From the NCBI GenBank assembly GCA_003223775.1, contig QHWK01000511.1, positions 1-7,885 of the forward strand: a stretch of 7,885 nucleotides of DNA, in the 5' to 3' direction. This document shows, piece by piece, positions 1 through 6,107 of this stretch. Origin of the DNA: Acidobacteriota bacterium. GTDB taxonomy: Bacteria > Acidobacteriota > Vicinamibacteria > Vicinamibacterales > CAVVIG01. The notes under the pieces are model-generated. The model was not told the DNA's origin, ran no database searches, and saw only the letters and a list, made by a program, of their open reading frames with translations. The translations under genes were made by a program, and so were the position numbers. Numbering within the stretch: position 1 is the stretch's first letter; each line of letters starts with the position of its first letter.

Positions 1-1
1 C

Positions 2-1813
2 CGCGTGCCGAAGACGCAGTCGCAGCTCGCGCGCGCGGACGGCGCGCCGCTCGGCACGCGCGGCGGCGTGTCGGTCGTCCACACGTTTCCCGCCGACGGC
101 GACTACGTGTTCCGCATCGACCTGCACGGCAACGCGGACGGATTCCTCTTCGGCGGGCCGGCGGCGGGCGAGCAGCTCGAGGTGTCGATCGACGGCGCGC
201 GCAAGGCGCTCCTCGACATCGATCCGAAGATGGCGGAGGTGACGGCGGGCCTGACGCTGCGGACGCCGCAGGTTCACGTCGCCGCCGGCGCGCAGCGCGT
301 CACCGCGGCGTTCCTCCAGCGCTTCGAGGGGCCGGTGAACGACCTCATCGCGCCAATCGATCACACGCTCGCCGACACGCAGATCGGCGTCGCGTACGGC
401 GTGACGACGCTTCCCCACCTGAAGGATCTCAGCATCGCCGGGCCGCAGCGCGTCACGGGCGTCTCCGACACGGCGAGCCGCCGCGCGATCTTCACGTGCC
501 GGCCGACGTCGCCCGACGAGGAGACGCCGTGCGCGACGGCGATCGTCACGGCGCTCGCGACGCGCGCGTTCCGCCGGGCGCCCGACGATCGCGAGCGGCA
601 GCGGCTGATGGCGTTCTACGCCGACGGCCGGCGCGCGCGCGACTTCGAGGCGGGCATCACCTCCGCGCTCGAGGCGATCCTCGCGAGCCCGCAGTTCGTG
701 TTCCGGCTCGAGCGCTTGATGCCCGCGAAGAACACGTCGGCCGGCAGCGAGACGATCGGCGATCTCGAGCTCGCGTCGCGGCTGTCGTTCTTTCTGTGGG
801 CGACCTCGCCAGACGCCGAACTGCTGAAGCTCGCGCAGCAGGGCCGTCTGAGCGCACCCGCCGTCGTCGCGGCGCAGGTGAAGCGCATGCTCGCCGATCC
901 GCGCGCCGACGCGCTGTCCACGCGCTTCGCCGCGCAGTGGCTGCGCCTGAGCGACGTGGAGCGCATGCTGCCGGATGCGCTGCTCTACCCGTACTACGAC
1001 CGATCGCTCGGCGACGCCTTCGTGCGCGAGACGGAGCTGTTCTTCGACAGCATCGTGCGCGAGGATCGCGGCGTCCTGGATCTCCTCACCGCTGACTACA
1101 CGTTCGCGAACGAGCGCATCGCGCGGCATTACGGCATCCCGAACGTCACCGGCAACACGTTCCGGCGCGTCGCGCTGCCGGAGCCGCGTCGCGGCCTGCT
1201 CGGCCAGGGCAGCATTCTGGTCCTCACCTCGGTCGCCGATCGCACGTCGCCGGTCATGCGCGGCAAGTGGGTGATGGAAGTGCTTCTCGGATCGCCGCCG
1301 CCGCCGCCGCCGCCGAACGTCCCGACGCTCGAGGCGACGAGCGCCGCCGCGGCGGGGAAGCGGCTGTCGACGCGCGAGCGGATGGAAGAGCATCGCAAGA
1401 ACGCCGCGTGCGCGTCGTGCCACCGCGTGATCGATCCGATCGGCCTCGCCCTCGAGAACTTCGATCCGACGGGCAAGTGGCGCATCAAGGACAACGAGGT
1501 GCCGGTCGACACCGAAGGCGTGCTGTACGACGGCACGAAGATCGACGGCGCGGCGGCGCTCAGAAGCGCGCTGCTGAAGCACGAGGACGTGTTCCTCGAA
1601 ACGTTCGCGGAGAACCTGATGACCTACGCGCTCGGCCGGCGCGTCGAGTACTACGACATGCCGGCGATCCGCACGATCGTGCGCGACGCGGCGCGGCGCG
1701 AGTACCGTTTCTCGTCGTTCGTACAGGGCATCGTCGACAGCGCCGCGTTCAGGATGCGCGCGGAGACCCCGCAGGGGCGCGACACCGACAAGAATGTAGG
1801 GCGACCCTTTTAG
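2..1813 (+). CDS. DUF1592/DUF1588/DUF1585 (PSCyt-type) cytochrome-like protein, 5' partial
   Basis: This is the C-terminal 602+ residues of a large exported protein of the planctomycete-cytochrome (PSCyt/PSD) family, whose biochemical role is not established. Numbering from the in-frame GTG at 5: a beta-rich region opens with PLGTRGGVSVVHTFP and GDYVFRI (about 14-110), typical of the linker after the missing N-terminal domains. A DUF1595-like segment follows (about 170-235, ATRAFRRAPDD), then DUF1592 (about 249-375, LASRLSFFLWATSPDAEL), DUF1588 (about 365-490, FANERIARHYGIP, RTSPVMRGKW, a seven-proline run at 431-437, CASCH with C469/C472/H473) and DUF1585 (about 519-592, LMTYALGRRVEYYD). CxxCH is a potential covalent heme site, but in this family it sits inside DUF1588, so heme loading is unproven. 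The frame is open to the left edge and the usual N-terminal cytochrome/DUF1587 part is absent, so GTG-5 is probably not the true start. The last five codons and the stop lie in a repeat palindrome. The DUF1552 partner begins 23 nt downstream. Confidence 0.9.
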   Translation, partial: RVPKTQSQLARADGAPLGTRGGVSVVHTFPADGDYVFRIDLHGNADGFLFGGPAAGEQLEVSIDGARKALLDIDPKMAEVTAGLTLRTPQVHVAAGAQRVTAAFLQRFEGPVNDLIAPIDHTLADTQIGVAYGVTTLPHLKDLSIAGPQRVTGVSDTASRRAIFTCRPTSPDEETPCATAIVTALATRAFRRAPDDRERQRLMAFYADGRRARDFEAGITSALEAILASPQFVFRLERLMPAKNTSAGSETIGDLELASRLSFFLWATSPDAELLKLAQQGRLSAPAVVAAQVKRMLADPRADALSTRFAAQWLRLSDVERMLPDALLYPYYDRSLGDAFVRETELFFDSIVREDRGVLDLLTADYTFANERIARHYGIPNVTGNTFRRVALPEPRRGLLGQGSILVLTSVADRTSPVMRGKWVMEVLLGSPPPPPPPNVPTLEATSAAAAGKRLSTRERMEEHRKNAACASCHRVIDPIGLALENFDPTGKWRIKDNEVPVDTEGVLYDGTKIDGAAALRSALLKHEDVFLETFAENLMTYALGRRVEYYDMPAIRTIVRDAARREYRFSSFVQGIVDSAAFRMRAETPQGRDTDKNVGRPF

Positions 1814-1821
1814 GGGTCGCC
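1795..1821 (+). repeat. GGCGACCC palindrome (REP-like) carrying the DUF1592 gene's stop codon
   Basis: An 8-bp perfect stem pairs GGCGACCC (1800-1807) with GGGTCGCC (1814-1821) around a six-base loop, TTTTAG. The loop's TAG (1811-1813) is the stop codon of the upstream gene. The preceding TGTAGG matches the flank of the copies at 5969-6050. Relative to those copies, this one has a C-to-T change in the loop that creates the TAG, plus one extra G. There is no T-tract, so it is not a canonical intrinsic terminator. I read it as one member of a dispersed palindromic repeat family. Confidence 0.75.
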
Positions 1822-1826
1822 GACGC

Positions 1827-1834
1827 AGGAAGGA
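1827..1834 (+). promoter_or_regulatory. Shine-Dalgarno of the DUF1552 gene
   Basis: AGGAAGGA ends two bases before the ATG at 1837, and its AGGA at 1827-1830 gives a better spacing of 6 nt. It fixes 1837 as the start, consistent with the Tat signal beginning at that methionine. It lies just 3' of the palindrome at 1795-1821. Confidence 0.65.
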
Positions 1835-1836
1835 TC

Positions 1837-3178
1837 ATGTTTCTGACGCAAAGGCATCTGCCGCGGCGGACGGTGCTCAAGGGGTTCGGCGCGACGCTGG
1901 CGCTGCCGCTGCTCGAAGCGATGGTGCCGGCGGGCCGCGCGGCCGCCGCCGCGAGCGCGCCGAAGCGGCGGCTCGTCGCGATGGAGATGGTGCACGGCTG
2001 CGCCGGCAGCACGGCGTTCGGCCTGAAGAAGAACCTGTGGTCGCCCGCCGACGCCGGCAGCGCGTTCGACCTGGCGCCGACGAGCCTCTCCGCGCTCGAC
2101 GCGTACCGCAGCTACCTGACCATCGTCAGCAACACGGACGTGCACAACGCCGAGGCGTTCACGCCGCCCGAGATCGGCGGCGATCACTTCCGATCGGCGG
2201 CCGTCTTCCTCACGCAGGCGCACCCGCATCAGACGCAGGGGTCCGACCTTCAGGCAGGCACGTCGCTCGATCAGCTGTTCGCGAAGAGAGTCGGCGACGA
2301 GACGCCGATCCCGTCGATGCAGCTGTGCATCGAGAACATCGATCAGGCGGGCGGCTGCTTCTACGGCTACTCGTGCGCCTACACCGATTCGATCAGCTGG
2401 GCGTCGCCCTCCGAGCCGCTGCCGATGGTGCGCGATCCGCGTGCGGTCTTCGATCAGCTGTTCGGCGTCGGCGCGACGGCGGCGGCGCGCGCCGACCGGC
2501 GGCGCAAAGACCGCAGCCGCCGATCGCGCGCGCCTCGGCGCGTACCTCGACGACGTGCGCGAGATCGAGCGGCGGATCCAGAAAGTGGAGGCGTTCAACG
2601 CGAGCGGCGAGGCGCGCGAGCTGCCGGCGGCGCCGATCGGCGTGCCCGACTCGTACGAAGAACACGTGAAGCTGATGTTCGATCTGCAGGCGCTGGCGTT
2701 CGCGTCCGATCTGACGCGCGTGTTCGCGTTCAAGATGAGCCGCGACGTCTCGAACCGCGTCTTCCCGGAAACGGGCGTCACGACCGGCTTCCACATCGCG
2801 TCGCACCACAACGATCGCGAGGATCGGATCCTCGACTTCGCGAAGATCAACAAGTACCACGCGAGCCTGCTGCCGTACTTCCTCGAGAAGCTGAAGAGCA
2901 CGCCGGACGGCGACAGCAACCTGCTCGAGCAGTCGCTGCTCGTGTACGGCTCGCCGATGGGCAATCCGAACGTGCACAACCACAAGCGGTGTCCGCTGCT
3001 GCTGATGGGACACGCGGGGGGCGCGATTGCGGGGAACCTGCACGTCAAGGCCGCCGACGGGACGCCGATGGCGAACGCGATGCTGGCGGCGCTGCAGGCG
3101 GTCGGCGTCGAGATCGACAGCTTCGGGGACAGCACGGACGCGCTCGATCTCGCCGCGCCGGTCGGGGCTAGGGGCTAG
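1837..3178 (+). pseudogene. Tat-exported DUF1552 (HXXSHH) family protein, frame-disrupted
   Basis: The product resembles the DUF1552/HXXSHH family, the regular partner of DUF1592/DUF1588 proteins. Its function is not established. The N-terminal half is in the frame of the ATG at 1837: a twin-arginine signal (R10 R11 T V L K, then a hydrophobic and Ala-rich stretch to about 40), and family segments GGDHFRSAAVFLTQAHP, AGTSLDQLF, GYSCAYTDSISW and RAVFDQLFG up to RRRKDRS near 2517. Family sequence then resumes one frame later with AADRARLGAYLDDVREIERR (from about 2513) and continues through the HIASHH signature (2792-2809) and LLEQSLLVYGSPMGNPN to TAG at 3176-3178. Homologs have roughly 17 residues (RSILDSV...LG) between these blocks, so a deletion of a non-multiple of three fits best. 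The original frame stays open to 3171, giving a 444-residue chimera with an Arg-rich nonsense C-terminus. Either a real pseudogene or an assembly error is possible. The family call is firm; the cause of the break is not. Confidence 0.85.
2503..2524 (+). other. Frame-change junction inside the DUF1552 gene
   Basis: Reading CGC AAA GAC CGC AGC (2503-2517) in the start frame gives the family-like RKDRS. Reading GCA GCC GCC GAT (2513-2524) one base later gives AADR, the start of the next conserved block. The switch therefore falls at about 2512-2519. Short CGCAGC/GCAGCC repetition here could have supported a microhomology deletion, but the missing bases cannot be seen, so that mechanism is an inference. 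Confidence 0.7.
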
Positions 3179-3184
3179 GGGCTA
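3164..3184 (+). repeat. Three tandem GGGGCTA heptamers giving stops in all three frames
   Basis: GGGGCTA occurs three times in perfect tandem (3164-3170, 3171-3177, 3178-3184). Because seven is not a multiple of three, TAG appears in each forward frame (3169-3171, 3176-3178, 3183-3185). The middle TAG ends the DUF1552 reading frame and the first ends the frameshifted version. The G-rich AGGGG at 3177-3181 is also the only candidate Shine-Dalgarno for the ankyrin gene, 9 nt before ATG-3191. It is a short microsatellite with no sign of a longer element. Confidence 0.8.
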
Positions 3185-3190
3185 GCCGTT

Positions 3191-4921
3191 ATGCGTATGA
3201 AGACTGCAATCGCGACGGCGCTCATGGTCGTCGTGCCGTGCATCTGCGCGGTGCGCGCGGCGGACAGGTCGCCGCTGGCCGACGCCGCCGAGCGCGGAGA
3301 CGCCGCGGCCGTCCGCGCGCTGCTCGCGCGCGCCGCCGACGTGGGCGCGGCGCAGAGCGACGGGATGACGGCGCTGCACTGGGCGGCGCAGCACGGCGAC
3401 GCCGATCTCGCGTCGCTGCTGCTCACGGCCGGTGCGAGCGCGCGCGCGACGACCAGGCTCGGCGGCTACACGCCGCTGCACCTCGCGAGCGCGAGCGGAT
3501 CGGCGGCGGCAATCAAGACGCTCGCCGCGGCGGGCGCCGACGTCAACGCGCGCACGACGACGGGCGCGACGCCCCTGATGCTCGCCGCGGCCTCCGGGGT
3601 GGCCGACGCCGTCACAGCCCTCCTGGAACTGTCGGCCGACGCGAACGCCGTCGAGACGGCGAACGGCGAGACCGCGCTGATGTTCGCGGCCGCGCGCGAT
3701 CGCGCCGACGCGGTGCGCGCGCTCGTGCAGCGCGGCGCCGACACGGCGATCGCGTCGCGCACGATCGATCTCTCCACGGCGACGCCGCCCGAGGAGGTGC
3801 TGCAGAACCAGATTCGCGACGCGCAGAACGCCAAATCGGCCGCCGCCGGATCCGCGTCCGCGGCGGCGCGGCCGGCGCGCGGCGCGGCCGAGGGCGTCGG
3901 CGGCGTGACGCGGCCGTTCACCTTCAACGAGCTGATTGGCAGCCAGGGCGGTCTCACCGCGCTGCACTTCGCCGCGCGGCAGGGCGCGATGCGCACGGTG
4001 CAGGCGCTCGTCGAACTCGGCGCGAAGGTGGATGCGACGAGCCCCGCCGACCGCACGACGCCGCTCCTCATTGCGACGATCAACGGCCAGTTCGACATCG
4101 CGAAGTATCTCGTCGACCACGGCGCGGGGCCGAACCTCGCGAGCACCGCCGGCATGACCCCGCTCTTCGCCGCGCTCAACGTCGAGTGGGCGCCGAAGAT
4201 GTTCTACCCGCAGCCGCGCGCGCACCTGCAGCAGGAGATCTCGTATCTCGATCTGATGAAGGCGCTCGTCGACAAGGGCGCCGATCCGAACGCGCGCGTG
4301 AACCGCAAGATCTGGTACACGCAGTACAACTTCGATCTGCTGCGCGTCGAGGAATCGGGCGCGACCGCGTTCTGGCGCGCCGCCTACGCGAGCGACATCG
4401 CGGCGATGAAGCTGCTCGCCGCCGCCGGCGCCGATCCCGACGTGCCGTCGACCAGACCGGCGCAGAACGATCGCTTCCGCCAGGGCGGCACGCGCTCCGG
4501 CGACGAGTCGAAGGATCACTCGGGGCTGCAGCCGATTCCCACGGCCGGGCCCGACATCCCGCCGCTGCTCGCCGCCGCGGGCGCCGGCTACGGCGAGGGC
4601 TTCGCCGCCAACGCGCACCGCTTTGCGCCGACCGGTATGCTCGCCGCGGTGAAGTATCTCGTCGAGGAGCTGCACGCCGACGTCAACGCGCGCGACGCCG
4701 ACGGCAACACGGCGCTGCACAATGCCGCCGCGCGCGGCGACAACGAGATGATTTCGTATCTGGTCTCGAAAGGCGCCGATGTGACGCTCGTGAACCGCAT
4801 CGGACAGACGACGGCGGACATGGCCAACGGCCCGGTGCAGCGGATCCAGCCGTTCCCCGATACAATCAAGCTGCTCGAAGGCCTCGGCGCGAAGAACAAT
4901 CACAAGTGCGTATCGTGTTAG
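3191..4921 (+). CDS. Exported ankyrin-repeat protein with C-terminal CVSC
   Basis: A 576-residue protein made almost entirely of ankyrin repeats, presumably a protein-binding scaffold outside the cytoplasm. Residues 1-24 look like a Sec signal (basic MRMK, hydrophobic core TAIATALMVVVPCICA, likely cut after VRA). Repeats can be traced at about 26-58, 59-93, 94-126, 127-160, 161-195, 255-289, 290-322, 323-365, 391-425, 456-506 and 507-539, with a degenerate last unit at 540-570. TALHWAAQHGD, TPLHLASASGS and TALHNAAARGD are clear repeat starts. Non-repeat inserts lie at about 196-254 (low-complexity Ala/Gly/Arg, then TRPFTFNELIG), 334-350 (KMFYPQPRAHLQQE), 369-390 (KIWYTQYNFD) and 421-455. The protein ends H571-K-C573-V-S-C576, a CxxC without the following His of a heme site. 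ATG-3191 is chosen for the full signal peptide; ATG-3197 is possible. It starts 13 nt after the DUF1552 stop, suggesting co-transcription. The binding partner is unknown. Confidence 0.88.
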   Translation: MRMKTAIATALMVVVPCICAVRAADRSPLADAAERGDAAAVRALLARAADVGAAQSDGMTALHWAAQHGDADLASLLLTAGASARATTRLGGYTPLHLASASGSAAAIKTLAAAGADVNARTTTGATPLMLAAASGVADAVTALLELSADANAVETANGETALMFAAARDRADAVRALVQRGADTAIASRTIDLSTATPPEEVLQNQIRDAQNAKSAAAGSASAAARPARGAAEGVGGVTRPFTFNELIGSQGGLTALHFAARQGAMRTVQALVELGAKVDATSPADRTTPLLIATINGQFDIAKYLVDHGAGPNLASTAGMTPLFAALNVEWAPKMFYPQPRAHLQQEISYLDLMKALVDKGADPNARVNRKIWYTQYNFDLLRVEESGATAFWRAAYASDIAAMKLLAAAGADPDVPSTRPAQNDRFRQGGTRSGDESKDHSGLQPIPTAGPDIPPLLAAAGAGYGEGFAANAHRFAPTGMLAAVKYLVEELHADVNARDADGNTALHNAAARGDNEMISYLVSKGADVTLVNRIGQTTADMANGPVQRIQPFPDTIKLLEGLGAKNNHKCVSC

Positions 4922-4987
4922 CGAAAAAGGGGTCGTACCCCTTTTTCGCCGCATCGAATCGAAAAAGGGGTACGACCCCTTTTTCGC
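4921..4987 (+). repeat. Paired, mutually inverted hairpins (REPIN-like element)
   Basis: There are two long palindromes. The first pairs GCGAAAAAGGGGT (4921-4933) with ACCCCTTTTTCGC (4937-4949), a perfect 13-bp stem with loop CGT. The second pairs CGAAAAAGGGGT (4960-4971) with ACCCCTTTTTCG (4975-4986), a perfect 12-bp stem with loop ACG. The block 4921-4948 is the exact reverse complement of 4960-4987, separated by an 11-nt spacer, so the whole element can also fold into one long hairpin. The first base is the G of the ankyrin gene's TAG stop. This doublet architecture matches REPIN-type elements made of two inverted REP palindromes. Confidence 0.85.
4924..4946 (+). terminator. Possible bidirectional intrinsic terminator after the ankyrin gene
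   Basis: AAAAAGGGGT pairs with ACCCCTTTTT. A short GC-rich stem followed by five Ts is terminator-like on either strand, and the second hairpin (4962-4984) repeats the same design. The position, 2 nt after the ankyrin stop and upstream of the creatininase-like gene's own Shine-Dalgarno, fits termination or attenuation between the two genes. The T-run is short and lies within the stem, so efficiency is uncertain. Confidence 0.45.
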
Positions 4988-4992
4988 GTAAC

Positions 4993-4998
4993 GGAGGA
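4993..4998 (+). promoter_or_regulatory. Shine-Dalgarno of the creatininase-like gene
   Basis: GGAGGA lies just upstream of the GTG at 5002, and supports that start although the reading frame is open far upstream. It begins five bases after the paired hairpins end, so those structures could affect its accessibility. Confidence 0.7.
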
Positions 4999-5001
4999 TC
5001 T

Positions 5002-5967
5002 GTGAAGAGGACGATTGCGCTCTTGACGGCGTTGCCGCTCGTCGCGGCCTTGGCGTTCGCGCAGGGCGCGCGCACGCCATCGATGAATGTGAACGACATC
5101 GTCGAGCTCGAGATGCTGACGCACCCCGAGCTCGCACAGAAGATGAAGGACGGCTGGACATCGGTGCTCCTCGTCACCGGCGGCACCGAGGAGCGCGGCC
5201 CGCACGACGTCCTCGGCGGCCACAACATCCTCGCGAAGAACCACGCGACGATGGCGGCGAAGAAGCTCGGCAAGACGCTCGTCGCGCCGATCATCCCGAT
5301 CGCCGTCAACGCGACCGGCCTCAACCCGAACCGCGAGATGGCCGACCAGCCGGGGCCGATTCAGATGCCCGCCGAGGTGTTCAAGCAGGTCCAGATCGCC
5401 GCGATCGACAGCCTGGCGCGCAGCGGCTTCAAGGACATCTTCGTGATGGGCGACCACGGCGGCGGCCAGCCGCAGATGAAGGAAGCCGCCGAGGAGATGG
5501 ACAAGAAGTGGGGCGAGAAGGGGACCCACGTCTACTACGTCAGCGACTTCTACAACAAGACGCACGACGACGTGGACATGTACCTCTATCAGCACAAGCT
5601 CCCCATCGGCGGCCACGGCGCAATGATGGAGACCTCCGAGATGCTGTATCTCGAGCCGGCGCCGGGCGCCTACGTGCGGCCCATCTACAAGACGGTGCCG
5701 TTCGATCCGACGGGCCAGACGCCCGAGCAGTGGAAGGCGGCTCGCGACGCGCGCGACCGCGGCGAGACGCCGGCGCGCGGCGGCGGCGCCGGGCGCGGGC
5801 GCGCCAACGATCCGAACGCCCCGCCACGCGTGAACAACGGGCTCACGGGCGATCCGCATCCGTCGACGAAGGAGATCGGGAAGGATCTGATCGACATCAC
5901 GGTGAACAACACGGTCACCGAGATCAAGAAGCTCCTCGCCGAACGCCGCGGCAAGACGTCGCAGTAA
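5002..5967 (+). CDS. Secreted creatininase-family protein with altered metal-site residues
   Basis: A 321-residue protein of the creatininase (creatinine amidohydrolase-like) superfamily, whose members are metal-dependent amidohydrolases. Residues 1-20 form a Sec signal (MKRT, then a hydrophobic run ending AFA, before QG). The core runs from about 31 to 230: SVLLVTGGTEERGPHDVLGG (54-73) corresponds to the family's GSTEQHGPHLPL-x-TD block, FVMGDHGGG (147-155) to the NGHGGN-type block, and HGAMMETSEM (205-214) to the HAGExETS-type block. Aligned to Pseudomonas creatininase ligands from memory (E34, H36, D45, H120, E122), this protein has E63, R65, H74, H152 and G154. Two or three classical ligands are therefore changed, and the substrate cannot be predicted. 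A Gly/Arg/Pro-rich insert (about 253-280) precedes a C-terminal helix. GTG-5002 is chosen for its Shine-Dalgarno and intact signal peptide. It follows the ankyrin gene by 80 nt of hairpins and ends one base before another hairpin cluster. Confidence 0.87.
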   Translation: MKRTIALLTALPLVAALAFAQGARTPSMNVNDIVELEMLTHPELAQKMKDGWTSVLLVTGGTEERGPHDVLGGHNILAKNHATMAAKKLGKTLVAPIIPIAVNATGLNPNREMADQPGPIQMPAEVFKQVQIAAIDSLARSGFKDIFVMGDHGGGQPQMKEAAEEMDKKWGEKGTHVYYVSDFYNKTHDDVDMYLYQHKLPIGGHGAMMETSEMLYLEPAPGAYVRPIYKTVPFDPTGQTPEQWKAARDARDRGETPARGGGAGRGRANDPNAPPRVNNGLTGDPHPSTKEIGKDLIDITVNNTVTEIKKLLAERRGKTSQ

Positions 5968-5968
5968 C

Positions 5969-6050
5969 GGCGACCCTGAAAGGGTCGCCCTACACTAAAC
6001 GACCCTGAAGGGTCGCCCTGCAGATGTAGGGCGGCCCTTTCAGGGCCGCC
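5969..6050 (+). repeat. Cluster of three GGCGACCC-type hairpins (REP/REPIN-like)
   Basis: Hairpin A pairs GGCGACCCT (5969-5977) with AGGGTCGCC (5981-5989), loop GAA. Hairpin B pairs CGACCC (6000-6005) with GGGTCG (6010-6015). Hairpin C pairs GGCGGCCCT (6030-6038) with AGGGCCGCC (6042-6050), loop TTC. A (5969-5994) and C (6025-6050) are inverted copies matching at 24 of 26 positions. The two differences are the two sides of one base pair, A-T in A and G-C in C. The cluster begins one base after the creatininase-like gene's TAA and lacks T-tracts. It is the same family as the palindrome at 1795-1821. Confidence 0.8.
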
Positions 6051-6053
6051 GCC

Positions 6054-6107
6054 CGCGAGACCCCGTTCCCTCCCGAACAAACCCGCCCGATCGCCGTCTA
6101 ACACGCC
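6054..6107 (+). promoter_or_regulatory. Leader of the permease gene, possible -10 near the start codon
   Basis: This short pyrimidine-rich stretch has no convincing Shine-Dalgarno before ATG-6108. TCTAAC at 6097-6102 matches four of six positions of a -10 hexamer and sits 5 nt from the ATG, which would give a leaderless or near-leaderless transcript. No -35 hexamer was recognised. This is a weak suggestion based only on position and composition. Confidence 0.25.

Noticed and set aside
1292..1315. CCG microsatellite encoding seven prolines
   Set aside because: A proline run here, just before NVP, is a normal hallmark of DUF1588 proteins, so it is family-conserved rather than a random repeat expansion.
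1267..1836. Plus-strand frame upstream of and continuous with the DUF1552 start frame
   Set aside because: It overlaps the DUF1588/DUF1585 domains of the preceding gene and encodes Arg-rich shadow sequence. The Shine-Dalgarno and Tat signal mark ATG-1837 as the start.
4907..4921. C-terminal CVSC of the ankyrin protein as a heme-binding motif
   Set aside because: A c-type heme site needs CxxCH; here the second cysteine is the last residue.
3238..5001. Upstream extension of the creatininase-like reading frame
   Set aside because: The frame is open but gives Arg-rich nonsense overlapping the ankyrin gene and translated hairpins. The Shine-Dalgarno and signal peptide place the start at 5002.
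3182..5161. Long minus-strand open frame opposite the ankyrin gene
   Set aside because: It is Arg-rich and low complexity, and it runs through the paired hairpins. The plus-strand ankyrin repeats explain the region.
5969..6050. Short direct/inverted repeats considered as a CRISPR array
   Set aside because: The copies alternate in orientation, vary in length and have no regular spacers. Palindromic REP-type repeats fit better.
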